DNA of 38,693 nucleotides from the NCBI GenBank assembly GCA_027061805.1, contig JAMOWA010000043.1:1-38693 (forward strand), read 5' to 3'. The position numbers and the translations under genes are program-made. The stretch comes from Thermoanaerobaculia bacterium. Its GTDB lineage: Bacteria > Acidobacteriota > Thermoanaerobaculia > Thermoanaerobaculales > Sulfomarinibacteraceae. Of the stretch, positions 6,884 through 15,106 are shown piece by piece. Each line of letters starts with the position of its first letter. Position 1 is the first letter of the stretch. A model generated the notes under the pieces. It saw only the letters and a list, made by a program, of their open reading frames with translations, was not told where the DNA came from and ran no database searches.

Positions 6884-7548
6884 ACGACCACGACACCAAC
6901 CCGAACGCTCCGGGCACGCCCCCGAAACCGCCCGTTCCCCCCGCCCGGCAGGAGAAGACCGAGCAGGAACAGTCACTGCCTCCGCGGCCTCCCGCCCAAC
7001 CCACGCCCGCCGCGCAGCGGGCGCCGGAACAGCCGGCGGTCCCGGTCCCACCGCCACCGGCCGCCATGCCCGCCTCCCCGCTCCGGAAGTCGCCCGCACT
7101 GGCCGTGATCCTCTCCTTCTTCACGGGACTGGGCCACCTCTACCTGGGCCTCTACCAGCGCGGCATCGTGTTCTTCGCGCTCTTCGCCGGCGCCATCGCC
7201 CTGACCACCAACATCGGGGAGCTGGGCATCCTGATCCCCTTCGTCTGGTTCTTCGGCCTCATCGACGCCTACCGCCAGGCCCAGCTCATCAACCTGGGCG
7301 GCCTGGAGGAGCCCACCCCGGCCTCGCGGAAGCAGTCCAACCTGGGGTTCGGTGTCTTCCTCACGGTCCTGGGCGCCGTGCTGCTGATCAACAAGTTCTA
7401 CCCCCTCGACTTCACCTGGCTCCGCGAGTGGTGGCCCGTGGCCCTGGTGCTCCTCGGCCTCCACCTCATCGCGAGCGCATGGTACGAACGGAAGAAGCAG
7501 GAGGAGGTGGACCGGCGGAAGGCCGAGGAGGACGGACCGGACTTCTGA
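6880..7548 (+). CDS. Proline-rich TM2/DUF5668-like membrane protein
   Basis: This 222-residue protein has a disordered proline- and glutamine-rich cytoplasmic tail (residues 1-70), then hydrophobic segments at about 72-90, 93-110, 114-130, 155-170 and 185-200. The end is charged and lysine/glutamate-rich. The LSFFTGLGHLYLGLYQRG segment resembles TM2-type membrane domains. The later segment, with GAVLLINKF and EWWPVALVLLGL, resembles the LiaI/DUF5668 fold found in envelope-stress proteins. It is the third gene of the sigma/anti-sigma operon, joined by ATGA. This suggests a role in membrane-stress sensing or response, but that is inferred from position only. Confidence 0.75.
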   Translation: MNDHDTNPNAPGTPPKPPVPPARQEKTEQEQSLPPRPPAQPTPAAQRAPEQPAVPVPPPPAAMPASPLRKSPALAVILSFFTGLGHLYLGLYQRGIVFFALFAGAIALTTNIGELGILIPFVWFFGLIDAYRQAQLINLGGLEEPTPASRKQSNLGFGVFLTVLGAVLLINKFYPLDFTWLREWWPVALVLLGLHLIASAWYERKKQEEVDRRKAEEDGPDF

Positions 7549-7602
7549 ACGCTCCACACACGAAGCCCTCGCGCCCCCCGGCTGCGGCCCCTCCTCCGGG
7601 GC

Positions 7603-7625
7603 GGGCGGGCGGCTTCACCCTTCAC
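7603..7625. repeat. Direct repeat copy 1 (23 bp)
   Basis: This is an exact match to 7759-7781. It begins with GGGCGGGCGGC and ends with TTCACCCTTCAC. The copies are 156 bp apart and in the same orientation. Confidence 0.85.
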
Positions 7626-7634
7626 GTCTTCATC

Positions 7635-7662
7635 GTGAAACGTGAAAGGTGAAACGTGAAAC
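7635..7662. repeat. Four tandem GTGAAAC/G heptamers
   Basis: Four consecutive 7-bp units read GTGAAAC, GTGAAAG, GTGAAAC and GTGAAAC. The preceding TTCAC motifs are their reverse complement, so the block can fold back on itself. Confidence 0.85.
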
Positions 7663-7758
7663 GAATGAGGCACTTCCGGTGAGAAGGCCAAGGGCTGCTG
7701 CGCAAACGCCGGGAAGAGACGCCAAGCCACCCACTCCCCTGCCCCCGTGCTCCCGGAC

Positions 7759-7813
7759 GGGCGGGCGGCTTCACCCTTCACTCTTCACATCTTCACTTCC
7801 TCACGTCCTCACC
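7759..7813. repeat. Direct repeat copy 2 and TTCAC/CTCAC tract
   Basis: This contains the second copy of the 23-bp repeat (7759-7781), followed by irregular TTCAC and CTCAC units at 5-8 bp intervals to 7813. A related tract occurs at 31231-31283. Confidence 0.75.
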
Positions 7814-7823
7814 AACAACAAAC

Positions 7824-7845
7824 GGGGCGCCCGCAGGGGCGCCCC
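7824..7845 (-). terminator. Rho-independent terminator of the Ig-like protein gene
   Basis: A perfect 9-bp stem (GGGGCGCCC / GGGCGCCCC) with a 4-nt loop is followed on the minus strand by GTTTGTTGTT. It lies 23 bp past the stop of the minus-strand secreted-protein gene. Confidence 0.85.
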
Positions 7846-7867
7846 GGGAAGCTCGCCGGGACCCGGC

Positions 7868-9553
7868 TCAGTCGTTCAGGTTGTCCACGATGAAGGTCCG
7901 CTGACCCACGAAGTTCTTGTTGCCATCGCGGTCCAGCGAGCGGATGACGAGGTAATGCTCCCCGTCGGTCAGCATCGTGGTATCCAGGTCGTAGGCGAAC
8001 CCGGCATCCTCCGTCCAGCAGATGGGCCACCACGGCTGGGACTCCATCAGCTCGGGGCTGTCCAGGTGGTCGTCGGCGAGCCCCATGAGCTTGCCATCCA
8101 CGTAGACCTCCACACGCTCGATTTCCTGGAAATCGATGGCCCACCCGGTCACGGGATAGATGCCGGCCACCCTCTCCATGTTCGTCGGCGTGTAGATGTC
8201 GCCGAAGGAGTAGCAGTCGATGTCACAGTTCCCGCACCGGATGATCACGGGGATGGTGCCGATCTTCGAGCTGTAGCCTTCGAAGTCGGTGGCCCGGACC
8301 GTCAGCCAGTGGAGGCCCTGCTGGAAGCCCTTGTTGTAGAGGAGGTCCTGGACGTTCACCGCGAGGATGTAGCCGCTGTCCTTGGAGGCCGGCACGTCGG
8401 GGAACATCCTGTGGATGTCAAGGCGCTCGATCCCGAGGTAGTTCACGTAGCGCTGGTAGAAATCCAGGTAGAACTGGTCCACGGGGGCCTTGGCCAGAGA
8501 GACACCGTCGATCAGGAGCTCCACGGAGGCCACGCCTCCCAGGTCGTGACGGCTTCCCACGTCGAGCACCCATCCGGCAACCCACTCCCACTGGGTTGGA
8601 TCCACCGGATCCGGCTCCCAGCCAGGAGGCGCCGACCATCCCGGCTCGCCAGGCTGGACCTCGCCCTCGCAGTAGACACCGATGTAGTGGTTCTCGATGG
8701 GCCACTCGATGCGGCCGAACGGCGCCAGGTTGCGCCCGTTGTTGAAGACCTGCACGAAGCGCTGCCCGATCACCCTGGAGGCGCCCTCGTCGTCCCACAG
8801 CCGCACCGCGAGGGTGTGCACGCCGTTGGTGAACTTCGTGGTGTTCAGCATCCGCACGAAGCCGGAGCTGGCGGCGTCGGGATCGGACGGGAAGCGGTTC
8901 TGGACATCGGGACGGGGAATCCCGAGCTCGGCACCGCCGATCACCTGGCCGTCCACCAGGATCTCCACCTTCGTGACCTCGCCGTCATCCAGGGCCCAGC
9001 CCGACACGGGGAAGACACTGTCCATGGGCTGGGCGGGGCCCGGCAGCTCGAGCTCGCCGAAGGGGGCCTGGTTGAGGTCCTTGTTCACCGTGACGGAACG
9101 GTTTCCGAAATCCTCCGTGGTGCTGTCGGAGAAGGTCACCCGAAGGAACAGGGTGTGTGCCCCGTTGGTCAGGGAATCCGCATCGAAAGAGGTGCTGAAA
9201 CCCGGGTACGGCTGTGCGCTGGCGGCCACCCAGGGGTAGGCCTGCAGCACGTCATAGCGGGGCTTATTGATGTCCACACTGGCGAGGTACACGCCATCCA
9301 CGTAGAGGTCGATATTGCTCACCCCACGCGGGTCGACGATCCAGCCGGCCACCTCCACGAGGCCCGCGACAACGGCCTCCTCCGGCGGGGTGTCCAGCCA
9401 GAACATCGTCTGCTGACCCATTCCCGCCGGCGCTTCGTGAACGACGCTGGCTGAGACCTTTTCCAGCACAACATCGGTGCTCCCCGCCTGCACCGCCTGG
9501 GGGATCAACAGGGCCAGAGAAACGAGCGCAACACCGATCATCGAGTGACGCAT
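7868..9553 (-). CDS. Secreted protein with four Ig-like repeats
   Basis: This 561-residue protein begins with a clear signal peptide (MRHSMIGVALVSLALL, cleavage likely after AVQA at about 24). The mature part consists of four diverged repeats of about 110-130 residues. Each has a pattern like V-x-GW-x-hD, V-x-VDG, a gap, SGF or AGF, then NG-x-HTL-x-hR-x-D. This suits bacterial Ig-like beta-sandwich domains. The third-to-fourth junction holds a small cysteine cluster (RCGNCDIDC). There is no enzyme motif or anchor; it is probably exported and structural or adhesive. A longer frame reaches 9583, but the ATG at 9553 has GGAGG 7 nt upstream and starts the signal peptide. A strong promoter and a terminator bracket it, so it is likely monocistronic. 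Confidence 0.82.
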   Translation of the reverse strand: MRHSMIGVALVSLALLIPQAVQAGSTDVVLEKVSASVVHEAPAGMGQQTMFWLDTPPEEAVVAGLVEVAGWIVDPRGVSNIDLYVDGVYLASVDINKPRYDVLQAYPWVAASAQPYPGFSTSFDADSLTNGAHTLFLRVTFSDSTTEDFGNRSVTVNKDLNQAPFGELELPGPAQPMDSVFPVSGWALDDGEVTKVEILVDGQVIGGAELGIPRPDVQNRFPSDPDAASSGFVRMLNTTKFTNGVHTLAVRLWDDEGASRVIGQRFVQVFNNGRNLAPFGRIEWPIENHYIGVYCEGEVQPGEPGWSAPPGWEPDPVDPTQWEWVAGWVLDVGSRHDLGGVASVELLIDGVSLAKAPVDQFYLDFYQRYVNYLGIERLDIHRMFPDVPASKDSGYILAVNVQDLLYNKGFQQGLHWLTVRATDFEGYSSKIGTIPVIIRCGNCDIDCYSFGDIYTPTNMERVAGIYPVTGWAIDFQEIERVEVYVDGKLMGLADDHLDSPELMESQPWWPICWTEDAGFAYDLDTTMLTDGEHYLVIRSLDRDGNKNFVGQRTFIVDNLND

Positions 9554-9576
9554 TCTTCTTCCTCCCTGAAAAAACA

Positions 9577-9588
9577 AGCTCATGAGCT
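9577..9588. promoter_or_regulatory. 12-bp palindrome AGCTCATGAGCT in the Ig-like gene leader
   Basis: This perfect palindrome lies within the predicted 5' leader of the secreted Ig-like protein, between its promoter and ribosome site. It could be an operator or a small RNA hairpin; there is no direct evidence for either. Confidence 0.3.
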
Positions 9589-9606
9589 GAAAACCTCTCG
9601 CCCGAA

Positions 9607-9636
9607 ATCATATACCACACGTGTTCTGCTGGTCAA
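9607..9636 (-). promoter_or_regulatory. Sigma-70 promoter of the Ig-like protein gene
   Basis: On the minus strand TTGACC (9636-9631), an 18-bp spacer and TATGAT (9612-9607) form a strong match. An overlapping TATATG gives a 16-bp spacer. The leader is about 45 nt to the ATG at 9553. Confidence 0.75.
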
Positions 9637-9662
9637 ACACAATCCCTCACACAATTGCCCGC

Positions 9663-9698
9663 AAAAAAGCCGCGGACACCCCCGAGGTGACCCCGCGC
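9663..9698 (-). terminator. Probable terminator of the deacetylase-like gene
   Basis: On the minus strand an imperfect GC-rich hairpin (CACC ... GGTG core with bulged outer stem) is followed directly by six T. It lies 25-60 bp past the stop at 9723. The stem is imperfect, so confidence is moderate. Confidence 0.5.
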
Positions 9699-9722
9699 AC
9701 ATTCTCCGCCGGTTTTCGGCCC

Positions 9723-10712
9723 TCACGAGGCTCCAGTCACGGCGGGCCTCTCCCCGGGGATCACCAGGCTCGCCACGTGGGCCCGGGCCGACCTGCCCAG
9801 CGCCTGGAGGTCGTATCCGCCCTCCAGCAGGGAGAGAATCCTCCCCCCGCCCCAGGTCTCGGCGGCCTGGACGATGGCCCGCGTCATGCGCTCGAACCCG
9901 GCCTCCGTGACCTCCATGCCCCCCAACGGGTCCCCGGCGTGGGCGTCAAAACCGGCCGACACCACGATGGCGGCGGGCTTCAGACGTGAGCCCAGCTCCT
10001 CGAGGCCCGCCTCCAGGGCGGAGGCGTACACGGCGTCGTCGGCACCCACCGCCAGCGGGAAGTTCCGGGTGGCCCCGCGGCCCGCACCCTCCCCCACCTC
10101 GTCCGCAGCGCCGGTCCCGGGGTAGAAGGGATACCTGTGGACCGAGAGATACCCCACGTCCGGGCGCTCCCAGAACAGGCGCTGGGTCCCGTTGCCGTGG
10201 TGGACGTCGAAGTCCACCACCAGCACTGGTGCCTGCCAGGCCCGGGCGATGACCTCGGCGGCCAGGGCGGCGTTGTTGAAGAAGCAGAAGCCCATGGCGC
10301 GGTCGGCCTCGGCGTGATGGCCCGGTGGCCGGACGGCGAGGAACGCGCGGTGGAGCCGTCCGTTCACCAGGTCGAGAGCCGCCTGCACGGCCAGCCCGGC
10401 CGCCGCGAGGGCCGCCCGGAGGGTGCCCTCCGAGACGGGGTTGTCCGGTCCGTCCAGGGTGGACGGGGCCCGCTCGACGGCCTCCACCAGCCTCAGGATC
10501 AGGCTGGGCTCGTGGAGCCACCTGATCACGCCCAGGATGTCGTCGTCCGGGGGGAGGACCGCCTCCTGCTCCAGTTCCCACGGGCCGCCGTTGGCCGCCA
10601 GGGCCCCCAGCACGGACCGGAGCCTCGCGGGCACCTCCGGATGCCCCGGCCGCGGGACGTGCCGGAGCTGGTCGGGATGGGACCGGACCTCCACGATGTC
10701 GCTTGCCTTCAC
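9723..10712 (-). CDS. Histone-deacetylase-family (AcuC-like) zinc amidohydrolase
   Basis: This 329-residue protein has the full class I/II deacetylase motif series: RPPGHHAE with the general-base pair H132/H133, GFCFFNN (141-147), DFDVHHGNGT with zinc ligands D169 and H171, PFYPGTG, SAGFDAHAGDPLG with third ligand D256, and LEGGYD with Y300. Bacterial members remove acyl groups from protein lysines, acetyl-polyamines or related amides; the substrate cannot be read here. No signal peptide is seen, so it acts in the cytoplasm. Translation starts at a GTG (10712). The minus strand has TATGAT ending 6 nt before it and no room for a ribosome site, so a leaderless mRNA is likely. It is divergent from the flippase-like gene over 25 bp. 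Confidence 0.9.
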   Translation of the reverse strand: MKASDIVEVRSHPDQLRHVPRPGHPEVPARLRSVLGALAANGGPWELEQEAVLPPDDDILGVIRWLHEPSLILRLVEAVERAPSTLDGPDNPVSEGTLRAALAAAGLAVQAALDLVNGRLHRAFLAVRPPGHHAEADRAMGFCFFNNAALAAEVIARAWQAPVLVVDFDVHHGNGTQRLFWERPDVGYLSVHRYPFYPGTGAADEVGEGAGRGATRNFPLAVGADDAVYASALEAGLEELGSRLKPAAIVVSAGFDAHAGDPLGGMEVTEAGFERMTRAIVQAAETWGGGRILSLLEGGYDLQALGRSARAHVASLVIPGERPAVTGAS

Positions 10713-10718
10713 GGGGGC

Positions 10719-10728
10719 ATCATACTAC
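10719..10728. promoter_or_regulatory. Overlapping divergent -10 elements
   Basis: CATCATACTA between the two divergent genes gives TATGAT on the minus strand (10724-10719) and CATACT/TACTAC on the plus strand. Distances to the start codons are 6 nt (GTG 10712) and about 9-11 nt (ATG 10738), leaving little or no leader on either side. Confidence 0.5.
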
Positions 10729-10737
10729 CCTCGCCCC

Positions 10738-11769
10738 ATGGCCAAACGAACCGTCCGGGTGGTGGTGTCGCTGGTGCTGATGGCGGTGCTCGTGGCCCTG
10801 TTCCTGTGGAACGTGGATCTCGGGGAGGTGGGCAGGACCCTGGAGCGGGCCCACCCGGGCTGGCTGCTGGCCGCCGTGGCCCTGGCCCTGTTCTCCTACT
10901 GGCTCCGGGCGATCCGGATCATCCTGATCCTCCGGCCTGTGGGTCGCGTCCGGCACACGTCGGCGGTCCTGGCCACGGCCGTGGGCTACGCCGCCATGTC
11001 GCTCCTCCCCGCCCGGATGGGGGATCTCGTCCGCCCGATCGTCATCTCCCGGCGGGACGGGCTGCCCGTCTCGGCGACACTGGCCTCCATCCTGACCGAG
11101 CGCCTGTTCGATCTCTGGACCATCGTGCTGGCCTTCCTGCTGTTCACGTTCGACCCGCCCGCCATGGAGCTCGGCATCGAGGCCAGGCGCTCGCTCCACA
11201 CCCTCAAGCTGGCGGGCTGGGTGCTGGGCACGGGCCTGGTCCTGGGATCCCTGGTCCTCCTCGGCCTCTTCAGGTACCAGGAACGCTTCATCCATCTCCT
11301 CACGTGGCCGTTCCGGAAGCTCATTCCGCGATGGGAGGGCGCCGTCGCCGCGTTCCTCGGCCACTTCCTGGACGGATTGAAGGTCCTCCAGCGGCCACGG
11401 GACCTTGTGGCCACCCTGGTGGCCTCGGCCGCGGTGTGGTGGGTCATCTTCTTCCAGGTGAAGGCCACCCTCCTGGCCTTCGGCGTGGACCTCCCCATGC
11501 CGGCCGCCTACCTCATGGTCACCCTCTCCGTCATCGGGCTGGCCATCCCCACCCCGGGAGGCGTGGGCGGGTTCCACAAGGCGTTCCAGTTCGGGCTCAC
11601 CGCCTTCTTCGGGCTGGAGCTCAACCGCGCCACGGGCATCGCCATCGCCTACCACGCCACCTGCTTCCTGCCCATCACGGTGGTGGGCCTCGCCTGCCTG
11701 CCGGTGCTGGGCCTCACGCTCAGGGACACCACCCACATGGCCGACGAGATCGGCACCACGGAGCCGTAG
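10738..11769 (+). CDS. Flippase-like (lysylphosphatidylglycerol synthase TM region, UPF0104) membrane protein
   Basis: This 343-residue polytopic protein has about eight hydrophobic segments, an RxGDLVRP motif near residue 95 (LLPARMGDLVRP) and IPTPGGVGGFHKAFQ near 270. Both are hallmarks of the AglD/MprF-like TM family (UPF0104, YbhN), which is associated with lipid or glycolipid translocation. The substrate is unknown. The ATG at 10738 begins the first hydrophobic segment; no ribosome site precedes it, and a -10-like element lies about 10 nt upstream. nrdR starts 2 nt after the last base of the stop codon (1 nt gap), so this gene heads a four-gene coupled run with nrdR, hsp20 and lon. Confidence 0.85.
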   Translation: MAKRTVRVVVSLVLMAVLVALFLWNVDLGEVGRTLERAHPGWLLAAVALALFSYWLRAIRIILILRPVGRVRHTSAVLATAVGYAAMSLLPARMGDLVRPIVISRRDGLPVSATLASILTERLFDLWTIVLAFLLFTFDPPAMELGIEARRSLHTLKLAGWVLGTGLVLGSLVLLGLFRYQERFIHLLTWPFRKLIPRWEGAVAAFLGHFLDGLKVLQRPRDLVATLVASAAVWWVIFFQVKATLLAFGVDLPMPAAYLMVTLSVIGLAIPTPGGVGGFHKAFQFGLTAFFGLELNRATGIAIAYHATCFLPITVVGLACLPVLGLTLRDTTHMADEIGTTEP

Positions 11770-11770
11770 C

Positions 11771-12238
11771 ATGCGCTGCCCGTTCTGCACCCACCCGGAG
11801 AGCCGCGTGGTGGATTCCCGAGAGGTCAAGGAGGCCCGGGAAATCCGGCGGAGGCGAGAATGCACGGGGTGCGGCCGGAGGTTTACCACCTACGAGAGGA
11901 TCGAGGAGGTTCCCGCCTCCGTGGTCAAGCGCGACGGACGGCGGGAGAGCTTCGACCGGGAGAAACTGCTGGGCGGCCTCCTGAAGGCCTGCGAGAAGAG
12001 ACCCGTCCCGCGGCGCGAGCTGGCGGCCATCGCCGACGCCGTGGAGGCGGAGATCGCCACGCGGGAGGATCGTGAGATGTCCAGCGAGGAGATCGGCAAC
12101 CTGGTGATCGAGAGGCTTCGTCACCTGGACCAGGTGGCCTACGTGCGGTTTGCCAGCGTGTACCGCCGGTTCGAGGACGTGAACCAGTTCATGGAGGAGC
12201 TGCGCCGCCTCCTGATCCAGCGGGAGGAAGAGCCATGA
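11771..12238 (+). CDS. nrdR: Transcriptional repressor NrdR
   Basis: This 155-residue protein matches NrdR in length and layout. It begins at the zinc ribbon with C3/C6 and C31/C34 (MRCPFC, CTGCGRRFTTYER). An ATP-cone follows at about 48-138, including VVKRDGRRESFDREKL. NrdR senses ATP/dATP and represses ribonucleotide reductase operons by binding paired NrdR boxes. No reductase gene is in the window. It lies 1 nt after the flippase-like gene and shares an ATGA junction with hsp20 (12235-12238). Many genomes place nrdR beside ribD, glyA or DNA-replication genes instead. Confidence 0.95.
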   Translation: MRCPFCTHPESRVVDSREVKEAREIRRRRECTGCGRRFTTYERIEEVPASVVKRDGRRESFDREKLLGGLLKACEKRPVPRRELAAIADAVEAEIATREDREMSSEEIGNLVIERLRHLDQVAYVRFASVYRRFEDVNQFMEELRRLLIQREEEP

Positions 12239-12687
12239 TGCCGCGGTTCGGACCTTACGGACGCATCCAGATCCTCAAGGCCGAGATCAATCGCCTCATC
12301 GACCTGCTCCTGGAGGAGCCCGTGACAGGCTCCCCCGGGTGGCACCCCCCCGTGGACATCCTGGACGGAGCCAGCGAGCTCAGCGTCGTGGTGGAGCTCC
12401 CGGGGGTCGGGGCGAACGATCTCACGGTGGAGTTCAGACATCATGTCCTGATGGTCCGGGGCGGCAAGCGCCGGCTGGAGAGCGAGCCCCAGGCCCGCCG
12501 GTACCACCTCATGGAACGGTTCATCGGCGCCTTCCAGGTGGCGGTGGAGATCCCCCAGCCCGTGGATCCCGCCTCGGCGCGGGCGGTCCTCGCCCAGGGA
12601 ATCCTCACCGTGACCTTTCCCCGCCTTGACGACAGGCGGGACCAGCCCTTCACCCTGACCGTCAAGGAGGAACGGCCCCATGAGTGA
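12235..12687 (+). CDS. Small heat-shock protein (Hsp20/alpha-crystallin)
   Basis: This 150-residue protein has a short N-terminal helix-rich arm (1-35), an alpha-crystallin domain (about 38-130, PPVDILDGASELSVVVELPGV ... ) and a C-terminal tail. The domain's typical end reads AQGILTVTFP, corresponding to the family's A-x-x-x-G-h-L motif. sHSPs hold unfolding proteins in a refoldable state without ATP. The coding region overlaps nrdR by ATGA and the lon start by 8 bp. The chaperone and the protease are therefore translated together, which fits holding unfolded proteins and then degrading them. Confidence 0.92.
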   Translation: MMPRFGPYGRIQILKAEINRLIDLLLEEPVTGSPGWHPPVDILDGASELSVVVELPGVGANDLTVEFRHHVLMVRGGKRRLESEPQARRYHLMERFIGAFQVAVEIPQPVDPASARAVLAQGILTVTFPRLDDRRDQPFTLTVKEERPHE

Positions 12688-15106
12688 TCAGACAATGGTC
12701 GTGACACCCGAGGAGGAGGAGGTCATCCACATTCCGGACGTCCTCCCGGTCATGGCACTGAAGGACGCCGTGCTGTTCCCGTACGTCATCGTGCCCCTCT
12801 CCGTGGGCCGGGACCGGTCCGTCAGGGCCGTGGACGAGGCCCTCTCGGCCAACCGGCTGATCCTCCTGGTCACCCAGAAGGATCCCACCATCGAGGAGCC
12901 GGGGCCGGAGGACCTGTACGAGATCGGCTGCGTGGCGGTCATCATGCGGATGCTCAAGCTCCCGGACGGCAACATCCGGATCCTTGTCCAGGGTCAGGCC
13001 CGCGCCCGCGTGGACTACTTCACGAAGACCGAGCCCTACCTCGAGGCCCGGCTCACCCGGCTGGAGGAGCCGCGCATCCCGGAGGGGGAGCTGCAGGTGG
13101 AGGCCCTGGTCCGCTCCGTGAAGCAGGGGCTCGAGAAGGTCACCAGCCTGGGCAAGCAGATCTCCCCCGAGGTCATGCTCATCGCCGCCAACCTGGACGA
13201 CCCGCTCCGGCTGGCCGACCTGGCCGCCTCGAACCTCTCGCTCAAGGTGGCCGACGCCCAGAAGGTCCTGGAGACCCTGGACCCGGTGGACCGTCTCAAG
13301 CTGGTCCACGAGCTGCTCACCCGGGAGATCTCGCTGCTGGAGATGCAGCAGGAGATCTCCTCCCAGGTCCGGGGCGAGATGGACAGGAGCCAGCGCGAGT
13401 ACTTCCTCCGGCAGCAGCTCAAGGCCATCCAGAAGGAGCTGGGCGAGGGCGAGGACCTGGAGCAGGAGCTGGAGGAGTACCGGCGGAAGGCCGAGGAGGC
13501 CGGACTCTCCGAGGAGGCCCGGGAGGAGTTCGACAAGCAGCTCAAGCGGCTGGCCAGCATGCACCCCGACTCCGCGGAGGCCTCCGTGCTCCGGACCTGG
13601 CTGGACTGGATCACCTCCCTGCCCTGGTCGAAGGTGACCGAGGACAACCTGGACGTGGCCCGGGCCCGCACCATCCTGGACGAGGACCACTACGACCTGG
13701 AGAAGATCAAGGAACGGATCATCGAGTTCCTGGCGGTGCGCCAGCTCAAGCCGGACTCCAAGGGCCCCATCCTGTGCTTCGTGGGTCCGCCCGGCGTGGG
13801 CAAGACCTCGCTCGGGCGCAGCATCGCCCGGGCCCTGGGGCGGAAGTTCATCCGGATCTCCCTGGGCGGCGTGCGGGACGAGGCCGAGATCCGGGGCCAC
13901 CGCCGCACCTACGTGGGGGCGCTTCCCGGGCGCATCATCCAGGGCATCAACCAGGCCGGCACCTCCAACCCCGTCTTCATGCTGGACGAGGTGGACAAGA
14001 TCGGCGCCGACTTCCGGGGCGACCCCTCCTCGGCGCTGCTGGAGGTCCTGGACCCCGAGCAGAACCACGCCTTCAGGGACCACTACCTGGGCGTGGCCTA
14101 CGACCTGTCGAGGGTGCTCTTCATCGCCACCGCCAACATCACCGACACCATCCAGCCCGCCTTCCTGGACCGGATGGAGGTGATCCAGCTCTCGGGCTAC
14201 ACCGAGGAGGAGAAGATCGAGATCGCCCGGCGGCACCTGATCCCCAAGCAGCTGGAGGAGAACGGCCTCGAGCCGGGGCAGGTGGAGCTCACCACGCCCG
14301 CCCTGCGCCTGCTCATCGACGGCTACACCCGGGAGGCGGGCCTCCGCAACCTGGAGCGCCAGATCGGCTCGGTGTTCCGCAAGGTGGCGGTGCGCCTGGC
14401 CGAGGGCAAGCCCGCCCCGAAGCGCATCACCCCCGCCATGGTGGAGCGCTGGCTGGGCGCCCGGAAGTTCCTGCCCGAGTCCCAGCTCAAGGAGGACCGC
14501 GTGGGCGTGGTCACGGGCCTGGCCTACACGCCCTACGGCGGGGACGTGCTCTTCATCGAGGCCCTGGCCTTCCCCGGGAAGGCCGACCTCAGGCTCACGG
14601 GGTCGCTGGGCGACGTGATGAAGGAGTCCGCCCAGGCGGCGCTCTCCTTCGCCCGGGCCAACGCCGTGGACTACGGCATCGCCCCGGACTGGTTCGACAG
14701 CCACACCATCCACGTGCACGTGCCGGCTGGGGCCATCCCCAAGGACGGTCCCTCGGCGGGCGTCACCATGCTGACCGCCATCATCTCCGTGGCCTCTGGC
14801 CGCCAGGTGCGCCACGATCTGGCCATGACCGGGGAGATCACGCTGCGTGGCGACGTGCTCCCGGTGGGCGGCATCAAGGAGAAGGTGCTGGCGGCGCTCC
14901 GCGCCGGGGTCACCGACATCCTCCTGCCCGAGGAGAACCGCCGGGACGCGGCCGATCTCCCGCCCAAGGCGCGGCGGGCGGCCTCCATCCGCTTCGTCCG
15001 TCACGCCCGGGAGGTGCTCGCCGAGGCGCTGAGGAGTGGAGAAGGTGAGGAGGTCAGCAACCGTCTTGGATGTCAAGCCCTGGCCGGGTCCGGGGACCAG
15101 GGTTGA
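12680..15106 (+). CDS. lon: ATP-dependent protease Lon (LonA)
   Basis: This 808-residue protein has the complete LonA layout: substrate-binding LAN domain (about 22-215), coiled-coil-rich linker, and AAA+ module with Walker A GPPGVGKT (369-376) and Walker B D436/E437. The serine protease domain has the catalytic dyad S692 (DGPSAG) and K733 (GGIKEK). It degrades misfolded and regulatory proteins in the cytoplasm. The ATG overlaps the hsp20 end. The last about 11 codons, after the usual Lon end (EVLAEAL and a charged stretch), lie in sequence that on the opposite strand is the tail of an IS110-type transposase. The present stop therefore seems to come from that fossil. The rest appears intact and active. 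Confidence 0.96.
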   Translation: MSDQTMVVTPEEEEVIHIPDVLPVMALKDAVLFPYVIVPLSVGRDRSVRAVDEALSANRLILLVTQKDPTIEEPGPEDLYEIGCVAVIMRMLKLPDGNIRILVQGQARARVDYFTKTEPYLEARLTRLEEPRIPEGELQVEALVRSVKQGLEKVTSLGKQISPEVMLIAANLDDPLRLADLAASNLSLKVADAQKVLETLDPVDRLKLVHELLTREISLLEMQQEISSQVRGEMDRSQREYFLRQQLKAIQKELGEGEDLEQELEEYRRKAEEAGLSEEAREEFDKQLKRLASMHPDSAEASVLRTWLDWITSLPWSKVTEDNLDVARARTILDEDHYDLEKIKERIIEFLAVRQLKPDSKGPILCFVGPPGVGKTSLGRSIARALGRKFIRISLGGVRDEAEIRGHRRTYVGALPGRIIQGINQAGTSNPVFMLDEVDKIGADFRGDPSSALLEVLDPEQNHAFRDHYLGVAYDLSRVLFIATANITDTIQPAFLDRMEVIQLSGYTEEEKIEIARRHLIPKQLEENGLEPGQVELTTPALRLLIDGYTREAGLRNLERQIGSVFRKVAVRLAEGKPAPKRITPAMVERWLGARKFLPESQLKEDRVGVVTGLAYTPYGGDVLFIEALAFPGKADLRLTGSLGDVMKESAQAALSFARANAVDYGIAPDWFDSHTIHVHVPAGAIPKDGPSAGVTMLTAIISVASGRQVRHDLAMTGEITLRGDVLPVGGIKEKVLAALRAGVTDILLPEENRRDAADLPPKARRAASIRFVRHAREVLAEALRSGEGEEVSNRLGCQALAGSGDQG

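Larger units (their letters stand above)
7549..7867. other. Repeat-rich intergenic region
   Basis: These 319 bp between convergent genes hold no credible gene. They contain two copies of an exact 23-bp repeat (7603-7625 and 7759-7781: a GGGCGGGCGGC core followed by CTTCACCCTTCAC, counted together as one unit), a tandem heptamer block at 7635-7662, TTCAC/CTCAC runs to 7813 and a terminator hairpin at 7824-7845. Confidence 0.75.

Noticed and set aside
12662-15076. 804-codon minus-strand frame opposite lon
   Set aside because: Biased composition without motifs. Lon on the plus strand is complete and unmistakable.
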